Shown here one piece after another: positions 22,217 to 35,912 of a stretch of DNA of 64,000 bases. Source of the stretch: Dioscorea cayenensis subsp. rotundata (lineage: Eukaryota; Streptophyta; Magnoliopsida; Dioscoreales; Dioscoreaceae); the NCBI RefSeq assembly GCF_009730915.1, contig NC_052475.1, positions 22,502,285 to 22,566,284 on the forward strand, written 5' to 3'. Under the pieces are notes generated by a model that saw only the letters and a list, made by a program, of their open reading frames with translations, had not been told where the DNA came from and ran no database searches. Positions within the stretch are counted from its first letter, which is position 1; every line of letters begins with the position of its first letter. The position numbers and the translations under genes are program-made.

Positions 22217-23138
22217 CAAGGGTTGTCAGGGGACTCGGACCTGGCTACGGGTTCAATCGGAAAAACCGGAGCCAGTAGTATGGCCGCAGGGTATCTCATT
22301 GACCGGGGTATTAAAAAACCCGGTGTTAACCCGGTGACCGGACGGTCCAATCGGGGAACCGGTTGACCCGTACGGGTCAATCGAGTCACAATGTTTAATT
22401 TTTACTAATATTTAATAATTTATTATTATTTTCTCATTAGAAACCACAAAATCGTGTATATTTATTAATATTAATTTATAATTTATAATTTATAATCGAT
22501 AAATAGAATTACAATATATATACATATATATATCATAAACATACCAACAAAAATTAATATTTAAAAAAATAAAAATATATTAATGTGTTATGTAAATACT
22601 TTTCTAAAAAAATTTAATTTATTAAGAAAAATAAAACAATAAATGGGTGTAATTTTTATTATAAAAAAATATAAATTCAAAAGGATTCTAATTAAATAAA
22701 AAAATATAAGAAAAATTTAAAATAAAAATAAAAAAACTCAATTGAGATATAAGAAATTAGTGAATTAATTTTTTTTATTTATTTTAACAAAAATCAACCA
22801 AATAAACAAATAAATAAATAAATAACACGAAAGAAGTTCGATAATTATATATTAATATATTAAATTTGTAAATATTTAAAAAAATGTAAAAATAAATGAC
22901 ATAATTAGAAAACTCTACTGTATATAAGGTCATTTATCAATTTAAATATCAAATTTGAGTAGGTTTTTATAATATAATTATGGGTTTAATATTATATTTG
23001 CTCAATATTAATTATTATAATATTTTTTATATTTAATTATTGACCCCGGTTCAACCCCGGTTCGACCCGGTCGAACCCATTGACCCCTGACCCCTGGGCT
23101 GAGCCGGGTCATTGCCCGGGCCGGGTCTGACAACCTTG
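22217..23138. mobile_element. Non-autonomous hAT-type element with 8-bp target duplication
   Basis: The flanks are CTTATGAA at 22209-22216 and 23139-23146. Terminal inverted repeats are CAAGGGTTGTCAG on the left and the complement of CAAGGTTGTCAG on the right. An 8-bp duplication and short CA-starting ends fit the hAT superfamily. Subterminal regions of about 150 bases are GC-rich, with many CCGGTT/CCCGGT/GGGTCAA motifs. The middle of about 650 bases is extremely AT-rich and non-coding. The length of 922 bp is MITE-like. Confidence 0.85.
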
Positions 23139-23504
23139 CTTATGAAGCCAACTAAGAGACCTCAGTATTCCCCACTAAAAAAACTTATTAAAATTTAGAT
23201 ACCATTAATTTAAAGCATTATATTATATTGGTTTTTGTATTTAATTTTCAAACTCTAGTTTGAGAGCCCTAGTTCCTTTGTTGCAAACTAAGTAACCATA
23301 TTAATCCAAAACAATGTAGCCCCATCCCTTTGAAAGAGTCATAGTTGGGATGATTCTCTTGTACGTTTGGCTTCAAAGCATTAGAGGCCCACCTTTTGGC
23401 TACAATCATCAATTCCTCTTGATTCTCAAATGAGTCAATGCTTTAATTTGTCTCTCATTGAACAAGTTAGTTACTTCCAATTCATCATAGATTATAGTAG
23501 GGTA

Positions 23505-24155
23505 TAAAACATATTCTTTTTTGTTATTATAACAAGAGAAAATGGAATATTTGTTACAAGGTCAATACCATATAATATAGGACATGGAAATAATTAGACA
23601 GAAAGATAACAAAAAGATGAAAAACTAGTGATTAGTTATTATAAAGCAAACAAGCAGAGACTAAACTCTACTCATTAACATTAGTTTATGTTGAATAATT
23701 TAATGAGTTTAAACAAATTAATTCAATTTCTCCAATTTATCATGTTTTATAATAAGATATATATCATATATACTTCTTGTTTATTATTGGCACAAGAGAA
23801 AATATAATATTTGTTATATAGGAGATCAATATCATATTATATATGATACAGTAAAAATTAGATATAAAAGACCAATGATTCAACAATAATGAAAGTAAAC
23901 AAGTCAAGACTAAACTTATAAACATTGGTTTATATGATTCATAATTTAATGACTTTAGACTGACTAACTTAAGTTGTTCATGAATAACTCAAGTTATTTT
24001 ATGAAGTATGCAGTATGGTTTGTTATTTGTCCTTTTTTTCCTGTCATTGTAATTTTTTTAATTCATTATTTATCACAAATGATATATAAACAAAGTCAAT
24101 ATCATATAGAAAAATATAACAAATACCACAATTATATCATAATGACTAAACAGTA
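23505..24155. repeat. Diverged tandem repeat, about 250-270 bp, two to three copies
   Basis: Strings such as CAAGAGAAAAT, ATATTTGTTA, GTCAATA/ATCAATA..CATAT, AAGCAAAC/AAGTAAAC, ACTAAACT and ACATT(A/G)GTTTAT recur in the same order at about 23530, 23790 and (partly) 24025. It is non-coding. Confidence 0.55.
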
Positions 24156-25880
24156 AGGTGTTTGATTCTCATGTGAGAGATTAAGGGTTTGATTCTCTCA
24201 ATAAATAATTAAGACGTAAATAGAATGTGTGTTGGATACTAAACTCCAACCATGAAACTCTGATTCATAATCTACCTAAAGTTAATATATATTTAGTACA
24301 TATATATACACAAAGAATGGTTGTTAGTTTGGGCAGGACAAGGTGAGAAGAACAAATAGATAAAAAGTGACAAATTAGAAAAGTTGATAGAGAGGGCATA
24401 TAAGAGTAGAAAGATGAAAAAGGGTAGAAATAGACTTGTCTTCCCAAAATGAGATCACATCAACCTACAAGATCAATTCTCATTCCTCATTTTGCCAATG
24501 CATGGTAGGTTAGTAGCTCATGAATATTCAATACAAGATCTTGTTGTTAGTGAAGAACCAAGTAGTGCTTGACACCTCAGAACACACCAAGAAATAAGAC
24601 AAAAAATAAATAAATAAATAAATAAATAAATAAGAATAGGGCTTACTATACAAGGCATTAATATCATTTGAGAATGTTGTTAGTTTCTCAATTAATATGA
24701 TTAAATTAAGATGAATGTTGTTTGTTGGTCATTTATCATTTTCATGTACCTTAGTTTGTCTGCCATTTGTCAGGGATTAGCTTTGAGAATGTAAGTAAAC
24801 AATGGCTAGAGACATGTGACATCTACCAACTTCAACATAGTTGAGTGAAGGATGTTTGTTAATTACTTATTTATTGGATGTTATGGTTTTAGCTCGATTG
24901 AATATATTAATATATAAGTTCGGATAAAGTGTGGATTGAGACATCTAAATTACATAAATGTTCTTGTGAATATATAATTATTATGTATAATTAATCTCTC
25001 AATTGAAACATTTAACACTAACTATAAAGACCATTGTTTATTAAGAGTTGTTTTAAACTTTTAATAATAGGTTAACCAAAGGATAATGAAAACTCTTCCA
25101 TAGAGCTATATATATATATATATATATTCCTTTTTTTGTTTGGTGTGCATATGTTATGATGTATGTCTATGATAAAAATGAATAATTTACAGTATCTTAC
25201 TAGTTATTATCACACCCTATGGACTTACTTAATAAAATATAATATTTTATTATTAATGTTCTACTATCATCCAAACCTCATTATTTTTTTATAGTGTTTT
25301 ATTTATTCCAAACTCTTAAATGTTTTAAATACATATATTATATAACAAGATATACAAATTTTAAAATTTTTTATTAGCTTTTTAAAAGAATAAAAGACGC
25401 CTTCTTTTGTATTGTCTACTATAGAAACAAACAAATTATTTTAAAACCTCAATCTCTCATTTGAAAGGAAGAATGCTTTATTAAATTTAAATTTGTTATA
25501 TATTACTAATAATAAAATAATGATGTAAAGTATTATATTTATATGGCAGTGTTGATTTCTAAAATAAATTCAAACAAGTATAATTTTAGTTAAGAGAACT
25601 AAATAGGCTAGTTTGATACTTTCTTATAAATTTAGTTAATTAAGGAAAATTAATTTTTTTTTATAAAAAAACCACTAGGCTATGCCTTGGTTCTTAAAAT
25701 TAAATTTTTTAAAACAATTTAATGTAAAAATTAAGATATTTTATTCACATAAAATTGTTAATTCTTAAATAAATTCAAAAGAAGTGATTAGTTATCACCT
25801 CTAAAATAAAAAATAAGTTAATAATCCTATTCATGACTTATCTATAGTTTCTCTAAAAAAATGTTTTACTATTTTTATTT
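24156..25880. other. AT-rich spacer with simple repeats
   Basis: No gene seen. It holds an (AAAT)n run at about 24604-24634 and a (TA)n run at about 25108-25127. Confidence 0.5.
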
Positions 25881-26230
25881 ATTTTTTTTTAAAAAATGTG
25901 AATAAACTATTTTTTTAAGAGCAAAAAGTATAATAAACCCCCAAGTCTTTACCACGAGAAAAGACAAGGGGGAACTACAAAGAATCATAAGAAGTGGAAC
26001 ATCACACAATGAGCAACACAAAGTAAAACAAAACAAAGCAAAATGACAACCTCCACCACCCTCTTGACACACTACCAACTAGCAAGTGTGCGGGTCATGT
26101 CCCACATCCGGAGTCGGCACGCCTCCCGAGCTCCTCCACCGTAGTACCAAAAAACTCCAGACTATGCCTGATAGCTGAAGTATGTTTCCTCCATCTTTGC
26201 TCTGGACTCCTCAGTAACTTTCGCTTTACT
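25881..26230 (-). mobile_element. Probable LINE 3' fragment, minus orientation
   Basis: A T-rich start with GTGAATAAACTATTTTTT resembles the reversed tail motif of the LINE ends at 19.18 and 29.02 kb. A GC-richer 3' UTR-like stretch follows (for example GGAGTCGGCACGCCTCCCG). No coding part is visible, so the call rests on the tail alone. Confidence 0.35.
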
Positions 26231-28074
26231 ATTTTTGACGTGTACAAATTACATCAGGGATATATATGAGTGAAAAAGTTAATATCTCAACCCAGTTATG
26301 CTCTCACCATATATAAATTAAGATTTAAACCTATGTTTTTTTTTTGGGCAAGAACATAATATTCTAAGCATGGACCACTCAAGTCTGGTGCTCATAGAAC
26401 AAAAGTCCATTGGCTATAGAAAAGAATTCATCAGTCACAATTATAAGTTAATTATTTAGGAAAATATATTATATAGTTATGTACACTAACCTCTCTAATT
26501 TAGGAATGTTAAAAAAAAAATCTTTTTGTTGTCTAGTTAATGCAAAGATTCTGTAGAGAGAGAGAGAGAGAGAGAGAGAGAAGCAGTGATTCTTGTACAG
26601 CAAAACAGCCTTGTGGTGGTGAGCATGGAGAGAGAAAGAGAAGAAAAGAAACCAAAGTGGCCAAGCTAATGTTGTGGTGAAGGGATAGTACTGCGGCATC
26701 AGTGCCCAGATCTCTTTAATAACTCTTGCTGTGCTTCTCTCTCACTGTGTGTGCTTTTCTTTCCCCTTTCATTTGATGAGTGTAATGCAGAGGACACAGA
26801 GGGAAATCTATTAATTGTGGGATATCTGGAAAAGTTTGGGAGTTTCTCTATTGTTAATTGGTGTCTTTTGTCATGTGGTGTTGTTTTACTGGGCAGGGGC
26901 AGCAGCAACAGCGCAGAGAGGGAAGAAGAAGAAGAGGGAAAGCTTGTGGCTGCTTCTACTGCTGCTCTTACTACTCACCACTGAAAGGGTAAAGGAAAGG
27001 TGTGATTTTTCTTGCTTTTTTTTTTGTGGCTTGATTTTTGTTTGCTTGTTTGTGTGCTGATCCTTGGGTGTGAATTTGTTGATGGGTCCTGCTGGTTACT
27101 TCTGGTGAGGAGGAGGTAGGGAAGTGAAAAAGTTTGTTCCTTTCGTCTGTTCGGATCTGCATTCTTGCCTCTGAAATCTTGGGTTGTTGGGAAATGCTTG
27201 GTTTTGTGTTGATTTCGATGAAAGTTGGGAACTTTGTGGGAGTTTTTGGTTTTTTGTTTTCCTTGCTGTGGTCTTGGGTGATCTGATGTTTTTGAGGGAT
27301 TCGGTGGATTTCACGGGTTTGAGATTGGCAATGGAAGAGGTTGGGGATGTGGGTTCTGTGTTTGATTATCCAGAAATACTGGTTTTTTCCTGTTCGGTTT
27401 GTCCCAAAATTAGATTTGAGGCTTGATTATTCTGGTTTTGGTGCTGCAAAGTAGCACTTTCGTGTAGTTTGGACTCTCAAATCCCTTTTTATTGGCAAAC
27501 GACCCATTCTGTTGATTTAAAAACACTATTATGGTTCTGAAATAATTGTGTTTTCTTCCTTGGGACTGCACATTGTGATTGCCGATGTTTTTATTCTGCT
27601 GTACACTTTCCCAAAACTAGGTGGTACTGTCATCTTGTGTAATTAGTACTTTGATAATCTTGGGGCAGATTTCAATCATGTTCTTCTTCTTCTTCTTCTG
27701 GTTTGTTAATCTCCTCCAGCTGTGAAAGAGAGAACTTTGCAAGCGTTTGAAGCTTCAGAGCAGGAAAGATAGATTTCGGTCTTTTGCCATGCGATCTTGA
27801 AGTAAAATGCTGGTACAAGCATTCTCGGAAATCCGCTTAAACTGGTAGAACGTCCTTATGCATTCGGTACTGATGCCTTATATTTCCCAAATATGATCTA
27901 TTATTATTTACCTATGTATTTTATTAACTTGATAATATTCTTGCCTCAAAACTTAGAATGAAAGTTATATGTATTGGTATTTGTTGTGAAGTAAAGGTGA
28001 GGTTACTGCCATTTATTGGTGTGCCGCCATTCTGAGCTCTGGTGCAAACTGGATATGAGTTTATTGGTGGGGAC
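26231..28074 (+). promoter_or_regulatory. Promoter and long 5' leader of the ubiquitin protease gene
   Basis: A (GA)n run is at about 26554-26581. From about 26700 the sequence is T/G-rich and less AT-biased, as in a plant 5' UTR with a leader intron. A (TTC)n run is at about 27679-27700. Several short ATG frames precede the chosen start at 28075. The transcription start and leader introns cannot be fixed from sequence alone. Confidence 0.4.
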
Positions 28075-31000
28075 ATGCTCCAGCCAAGGGAAGCTGATCT
28101 GCCTGTTCTCTTTCTGGTCTTGATTGTGCTTCCTGTGGCCACTTACATTCTACTCGGGAGATGGACTGAAGCAGCAAAGAAGAAAAATAGGATAAGTTTG
28201 CTTGCTCAACTAGCTTCAGAAGAAGCCTTTAGAGTAGAGGCAATGACTTCTGCCGATGTGATCCCACCTTTGGTCTCTTCAAAGACGGGCTTTTATGTGT
28301 GTGCCAGATGCTTCGCTCCTGCCACTACTCGCTGCTCTAAATGCAAGTCAATTAGATACTGGTATGATTTATTTTCCTTTGTATTATGTCATCTTCTTGC
28401 TATATACTGGTAAGAGTATGATTTCATAAATGTTGTAAGCCTTGCATGCAACTCTTGACAAACTACTGAAACTTTTTATGGATACTTCATATATAATCTT
28501 GATGATGCAAAGTATGAGGTAGACAACAAGTTACTTTCTTGTCCTTCTGAGTTCTGACTGCTGATAAATTATAGATATATTGCAAGGTAAAACTGCTGTA
28601 TATGTTAGATTCAGATACTCAATATCAGATGTGAGATTTTCATTTACCCATTGTCATTGGTTTTAAAATGCTAAAAACTTCTCCTTCATCTCCTTTGTCT
28701 CGTTTTTAAAACCTAAAATGTTTTTCTGAACCTAAGATTTGGGGTATTTAGTGTGTTTTGGTTTAGACAACCAATTTATGGACATGTACAAGAGAGGGAA
28801 ATTCAAAACCTGCAGCACATACTAATGTTCTTTATGGTTTGGACTTAGAGTTATCTAAGAGTTAATGTTATGTGCTTTCATGATGTTTAATGTTAGGGTA
28901 TTTAAGAAGTTCTTTTTTGGATTTCAGGACTTTCCCATATATGGTGGATTTATTCTTTGAATTTTTCTTAACTATGAGTTGACTGATACATCTATATTTT
29001 TATTTTTTATTTGTTTGTTGAAAAAAGTGGGTAAACCACATTGCATCGATAGATCTAGAATTTTAGATGATAAGTTGGTGTAGATACTCCTGCAATTGTT
29101 TTTTGTTTTGTTTTTTGTTTTCCCTACTATGCTTGCGTCAAAGTTTGCTCTAATAAGATCTCTGATCTCTATACACAGGAGGTAGCTCTTTCTCAAGAAA
29201 TTAATGAATGAACGGAATTTTTTTCAGCATAATGCTAGGTGCTATGGACTGGGTTTTTGTTGTACTGGAGAGATGTATATAGTTGCATTTTTAATCTACT
29301 AATATGGTGTCATCTCTTGGTTCATGAGAAGTTCAGTATCAACTTTAATTTGGTTTTGTGCCCAAAGATCTGCAAAAATTTTTAAATGGAAAGAAGCAAA
29401 GTCTACAATCAAGACTGATGAAGATATTATGACCTTTATAATTTAGCATGTTATGATATCCGTAGAAGTTGATTCCTAAGTGTACCACCTTTTTTCTAAA
29501 TGCATGTGCATCGAGCATGCAATCAAGGTATTAACAGAGGACAATTTTTTTCAATTGATAAGTCAGGGAGTAACTTTTTTTAACTATCCATCATTCTTCA
29601 TCCGTAAAGTGATGTCATGCATCCCAAACCACACCGTTACAGTTAGTTTGGCAAGTGTGGGTATGGGTCACGTGTAGTTGACTTGCCTTCATATGCTAGT
29701 TGTCAAATCTAAGAGAAGAAAGAGCAAGTTTGACTTTCAAATCGCATATCCGATTTGTCGTTTTCCTGACTTTGTTCTAGTTTAACTTTCACAAAATAAC
29801 AACTTCCTATTTCTGAAGAGCTTAGTTTTAGCTTTGGAAATGGACTTGTCTTTCCAACTTTCTTCACAAATCTTTTATTCCAGCTAATATGTAAAATTAA
29901 GCAGTGGCATAATGATAATATTGCCCAACAGGCCAAAAAGGTACATTGCAGTACAAATTGATATGGAATAACACTCTAGAACTGCATTGTTACTTTTATA
30001 CTATTTTGGCTTTCTGGCAAAAGTTTGGATGTCCAATCGTTTGCTTGAATTAAGATTTTCAACCATGACCATCTTAATAATAAGAGATGATGGAATAAAA
30101 AGTTGAATTCTAGGTTGACAGCAATATTACTTGTATTTTGGCCTGAGATACATGTGTGAAATGAAAATTTTTGCTGATATTTGAACAGGCTATTGGTTTA
30201 TAGCATACTTATAAAATTAATGCAGTTTAAAATTCTTCAATCCAATCTATCAATGCTGTTTCTGTTTCTCTTGAAGCTACACTAACATTTGAGAAGAAAT
30301 TTACATGAAAACACATATATTTTCAGCCATATGAAATTAAATATGGTCATCATAAAGATAACCTAAGTGGTTTTATTTTGCCATATTCTCTTTCTTTTTT
30401 AATTTTAATTTTATTTATTTTAAAGCTGTTTTCTAATTTCACTTGGTGAATGCCCATTGCCGATTTTTTTTTCCCCTCTGAAGTTGAAATTGTTATGCAT
30501 TTGCAGCTCAGGTAAGTGCCAAATAATACACTGGAGACAGGTGCACAAACAAGAATGTCAGATGTTGCAAGACAGTAGGTTAAATAATCTCTCTGGGAGT
30601 TTGGCCTCTGTTTCAGAGTCTGCTATGCTGGAGCATTCCATATTTGAGAACTCAAGACCTCAATTCCTTGACGATGATAGGGAGGAACTCCTGCATAATG
30701 ATACTTCTTCAAATCTATCAGATGATTCTTGTGTCACCTTTGCTACTAACTTATCTGATGTGGCACTTGATTCAGCTCAGCATTCAGCAGTAGGGAAAAA
30801 ATTGCTAGAAAAAAGTGCATCAAAAAAATTGAAGCGAGAGAAATTTAGAAATGATGGGTATGTTTCATGTTCTAAAGATGAAACTATTAACTGTGATTTG
30901 GCTCCAACTACAAGTTCAAGCACCTTGTCAGCAGAAGTTTCCTTAGAAGGTGTTTCAGTCAGGCACAAGGTTGTTATTAATCTAATTTATTGCCTTCCGT

Positions 31001-34000
31001 ATCAGTCAATGTACTATGTTGAAAATTCAGTTCTGTATATTTCTGAACATTATGCTTTTTTCTCTTTGTTTGACAGTTGGGAACTGAGAATCATATTTCT
31101 GCCAGTAGAAATCATAGAAGTCAGGACACCACCAGCCAAATCTTTTCCCATGCTCCAAACGTTCTAAGAAATATACTGCATCAGTCTCATAAGTCAACAG
31201 GCAAAATGATGAATGTCTCAAAATCAAAAGGCTCACCTATCTTGTCGACTTCAGTGTCTATGAACAGAAATGCAATGAGTGAACATGAAACTGACATGGA
31301 GTTCAGTTCAGAGGAAGTGAGCATTCATAATGGTAAAGCTTATTCTGCTAGTGAAGAATTAGATTTAACTTCTGCAGGTGAAAAAGCTAAGGGAAGCTTA
31401 AAGTATAAAAAACCTCCATACACAGTGGGAACCATTTCTTCCTTATCCCAAAAACTGGCAGATGAAGTACCAAAAGGTCAAACCTTTGTGGGGATTGCAA
31501 GGAACACATGCGTGGATGATGAATCTAGTATGTGCCACATTTTTGCAGAACCATGCTTGCTCATTCCTTAACTCTGTTGACTAATTTCATGTTTGTATTA
31601 TTATAGGGATACAACAAAGTAGTATTTCCAAGAGCATCCCTTCAGATTGCTCCAATAGGTTCTCAGTTGTGGGAAGCACCAAGACTGATGGTTCAAGAAA
31701 GTCATCTAAGATTCCCAAGGGAAAGATTGCTGGACTTTTAAATTACTGTAAGAAAAACAAGGTATGAGTTCAACTAGTTATTTTTTGTGTGGACTCTTAA
31801 TAATCTAAACCATGTGCTGTAAACAAACTGTTTTGCTTTACCCTTTTGCTTTACCATAATTTTACAGGTGCTGTTTCCCTATGAAGATCTTGTTAAGCTT
31901 TTTCAATGTGAAGTTTGGGACGTATCTCCTCGAGGGCTTCTTAACTGTGGCAACAGGTTCAGTAATGGAAGAACTTTACTTCTTTTTTGCATTGTGGAGG
32001 TTTTAGTTTTTCTGGGACATTTAATTGCATGTGAAGGTCATTGACTGAGTTGAAATTTCTCAATGTCAAATTTGAATTTTTTTTTTTATCAATTCCTCTA
32101 TGCTTGTCAGTGTTCATGAAATTGTGAACTGCAAGTTTGAAATCACTTTAATCAAGGGTTTCAGACAGCCATTGCCTATACATAACCTGTAAGAACATTT
32201 TTTTTTTAATCTATGCCTATTTTCTCTCTGTAAATGAGCCATTTATTATTGGCAAGGTTTTAGTGTTAGATTTGATCCTCTCCATTGTAGCTTTATTTTG
32301 ACAAGTTGGTTTTCTTGACAGTTAAATATTTAAAGTAAAAATTAAATTGGAACTTTGAAATTTTATAGGAATATATGGCTAAGGTGGTGTTAAGTGAAGT
32401 ATATGTACAATTGAAAATATAGTACTTTCTATTCATTTTAAATTTTCTAGAGAAACGAAAGTTTTCTTCTAGGCATTAAATGAAAATGTTCTTTGCAAGT
32501 CCATGGTAAGGATATCTATATATATATATATATATATATATTACATAGTTAATATCAGTCAAATTTGGGGTTTTGGAAAAATGCATTCCAGACTATTGAG
32601 TTTTCTTTATTTATTTATGTTCTTTTTTGCAGTTGCTATGCTAATGCTGTGCTTCAATGCTTAACATGCACAAAGCCTCTCATGGTCTACTTGCTGCGGA
32701 GATTACATTCAAGAACCTGTATCTTCTCATACCTTTTCTCATTATGCAAACAACATACCGCCATTCTCTATTTTCTAGTGTCCAAAATTATTTACTTTAT
32801 CATTTTATTTGTTATAGGTTGTGTTAAAGATTGGTGCCTTATGTGTGAACTTGAGCAACATGTGTCCATGTTGCGAGAAAGTGGTGGCCCTTTATCTCCA
32901 AATGGAATCCTCTCAAATATGAGAAATATTGGGTGGAGAATGGGTGGTGGAAATCAAGAAGATGCTCATGAATTTTTAAGGTGTGTAAGATTAATAAGTT
33001 ACCTCCATTTGGTGGTTGTTGTCAATTTATTTTTTCTTTGTTGCTTACAAAAATCATTTTCATGGAATAACCACAACACTGATAGTTCCTTTTTTTTTGT
33101 TGACTTGTTCTCTAATATTAATCTTGATACTAATTGCATTCAGGCTTTTACTAATGTCTATGCAAGCTATATGCCTCGAGGGCCTGGGTGGTGAGAAAAA
33201 TGTTGATTGTAGGTTGCAAGAGACCACCCTAATACAACAGATCTTTGGCGGTCGCCTTAGATCAAAGGTACAGGTTCCTTCTTGTCCGCTGATCATATAT
33301 TTCTAATTTCCTATTTACTGTTATATCTGTTTTCTCAAGTTTTAATCCGTTTAATTTTCTGACTGATATTGATCTATTTTCCTATATAAAACCAGGTCAA
33401 ATGCATGAGATGCCATCTTGAGTCAGAAAGATATGAAAACATCATGGATCTCACCTTGGAGATACATGGTTGGGTTGAATCCTTGGAGGATGCACTCACC
33501 CAATTCACTGCTGCCGAGGATTTAGATGGAGAGAACATGTACAGATGTGGAAGGTTTGTTTTTATCCTTGTCAACTTCTCTTAAGTCCGTGCATCCTAAA
33601 GTATGGTATGCCTTGATCTTGTTCAATTAAATGATGTTTCAGGTGTTCCACATATGTCAATGCCCGAAAGCAATTAAGTATACATGAAGTGCCAAATATC
33701 TTGACAGTTGTTCTGAAGAGATTTCAGGTAACTATTTATTGCTGAGTATCAATTTAGAAGGGCCTCATTGTGTTTTCCTACATAGGATGAAATGCTGACA
33801 TTAAGAAATAGTAGGTAAAATCTACATACAAATTTTCATGAAGCATACAGTCTGTCAACTACCATTTTTTTTTTTAACATAACAAGGAAAAGGCTTGCCT
33901 AGCAAGCCTCTGCTCAGTGGCTGTGCTGCCCTTTTCCCTTAAAAAGATTTTGAGTGTTGAGATCTTACCAATGGGACAACCCATGGCGAGGGTTGCTACC

Positions 34001-35912
34001 CGACTGTTATGTCCAAGCAGCGGAATGTGGAAATAAGCATGCACAAATTAGTTTATTAGATAAATTATTAAACACCTTTGGGGTTTGCCAGTAATTAAGC
34101 GGACATGCTTGCCCTTTTTATGTTTTAAGGCCTACGATATAGATTATATAGTTCTTTAGATTATGTGAGGAGATAGCAACTTAAGTCTTTCTGTCTAGCG
34201 GCGAATCAAAAAATTAAATGTTACAAAAATTTCCCGCAGTATGTCTTTACTAACTCACATGGATCAATATGGAATTCTTTATGCAAAAATATGGCATTTT
34301 ACATAATTGTTGTAACACCATTCACAATAAACTAGATTAGGGGATAAATTTAGGTTTTAAAACATTTGAGGGTAAAGGCTTCGGTTGCAAACTGCATGGG
34401 GTATTTTATACTTAATCCTAATTTATATTTGTAATGTGCCATTGAGTAAAGTACCAAAAGAATTTCCCGAAGTTTCAAGTTCAGAACATTTTGATATATA
34501 TATTATCATCTTAGAACTTCTGTTAATAATTGTTTGTACCTTATTGAGTAATCGCAACATGTTTTGGGTTTTTAAACTATTCTGTCATCATACCATATGT
34601 ATTATTTGCTTGCTAATCTCCATATCCTTTTGGCTGATGAAGAACAAAGCACGTGCTGCATTTTCACTATAATTTAGTGTATCTCATTGTTTTTTCCATT
34701 TATTAGTAAGTGCATGCTGTGATAGTGGGTTGACAAATCAGACAGGGCAATACGGAAAAATAAATAAATGTGTTACCTTCCCGGATATGCTGGACATGAT
34801 ACCGTTCGTGACTGGAACTGCAGACATTCCTCCACTCTACATGCTCTATGCAGTTGTTGTACATTTAGATACCCTCAATGCGTCATTTTCTGGGCACTAT
34901 GTGTCCTATGTTAAGGATCTACAAGGAGCATGGTTCAGAGTTGACGATGCTGAGGTAATGTCTTGTTACTGTAACTAATGATCTGCATGCCATGATATTT
35001 GGTAAATCATTACTTGATCCTGCATTGTCATTGTTTACAAAGTTAATTTGATGTAGTAATGCTGATTCTAGATTTATCCATATTATTAGATAATATCCTG
35101 GCATAATATTTATGCCTTGTAAGTACATTTTGGATTTATGTAAAGTATTAGACTGATCAAATAACTGTCGGTTTACGAGTGGACTAGTCTGTTTACACCA
35201 GGTTATTGTTTCGAACAGGTGCAAGCAGTGCCATCAAGTCGGGTAATGTCTGAAGGTGCTTACATGTTATTCTATGCCAGGTATATCTTAATTGTCTTCA
35301 TTGGCCATTCATCTTTCTTGTCTTGATTGTTTAACATCCTTCAGATCTTTCCCGCGACCGCCCCGGGTTTACACTGAAAAACCATCATTACAAGCTAAAG
35401 CTATTTCAAGGCCTACCACAGCAAAGGCACATAAATCTTCTGAATTCAATGATGGACAAAGAGAGACGTTGTCAGCCTTGGGCAACCGCGTTGCTATGGC
35501 AAATGATTTTATAGCTGAAAACCGTGGGAGCGTCGGGGAAACATTTTCAGACTCATTCAGCATGGACTTTTCTGATGCTACTTCAAGTGATTGGTCTCTC
35601 TTCACAAGCTCCGATGAATCATCATTTACTACTGAGAGCACCCGGAATTCATTCAGCACTGTTGATTACGGGGATGCTGCAGGCCTCGACCCCATTGTAT
35701 CACTGTTTAGTCCATACTATGGCCCGGAATATCCCATAAGCAGCACCATATCCTGTACGAAGTTCTCGCCATGTAAAGTGGAGACGAGATTCGTTTCAGA
35801 GAGCAAAGCCTTTGTTGTGGATTCTTCGAAGAATTTTGTACATAGGGGACAGAATCTGGAGCCGGTCAATCTATCTTCAGGTGGTAGATACAAAAGTAGT
35901 CGGAAAGACTAA
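28075..35912 (+). CDS. Ubiquitin carboxyl-terminal hydrolase with MYND finger, UBP15/16-like (13 exons, 967 aa)
   Basis: The exons are 28075-28361, 30507-30969, 31077-31527, 31607-31761, 31868-31956, 32633-32718, 32818-32980, 33144-33267, 33396-33553, 33643-33727, 34742-34954, 35219-35280 and 35345-35912. All introns are GT-AG and the sum is divisible by three. The start [10 protein letters not shown] is followed by one membrane segment (about 10-27). A MYND finger follows (C76, C79, C87, C90, C96, C100, H109, C113). The USP domain has its Cys box NCGNSCYANAV (Cys483), the QEDAHEFLR box, two Cys pairs for zinc (CMRC and CGRC), and the His box [10 protein letters not shown] (His739). The enzyme cleaves ubiquitin from proteins. 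In Arabidopsis UBP15 influences organ size; the same role here is inference. The C-terminal tail is Ser-rich. It lies convergent with the SOUL gene. Confidence 0.93.
28970..29205 (-). mobile_element. LINE 3' fragment in intron 1 of the ubiquitin protease gene
   Basis: Inside the 2.1-kb first intron a T-rich run leads into AAAAAAGTGGGTAAACCACA and TTGCATCGAT. The reverse complement matches the LINE tail near 6.46 kb (ATGCAAT..GTGGTTTA.CCACTTTTT). It is non-coding and probably neutral for splicing. Confidence 0.5.
33868..34020 (-). mobile_element. Possible retroposon fragment in intron 10
   Basis: A T run at about 33868-33877 is followed by a GC-richer stretch (AAGGCTTGCCTAGCAAGCCT and ACCCATGGCGAGGGTTGC) unlike the surrounding intron. 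Reversed, it would end in poly(A) as a SINE or LINE tail would. I found no A/B boxes or clear target duplication. Confidence 0.3.

Noticed and set aside
26699-27426. Several open frames in the leader of the ubiquitin protease gene
   Set aside because: They overlap each other on both strands in a T/G-rich leader. None resembles a protein family.
35369-35739. Antisense and shifted frames over the last exon of the ubiquitin protease
   Set aside because: The exon frame continues the USP gene. The alternatives have no recognisable features.
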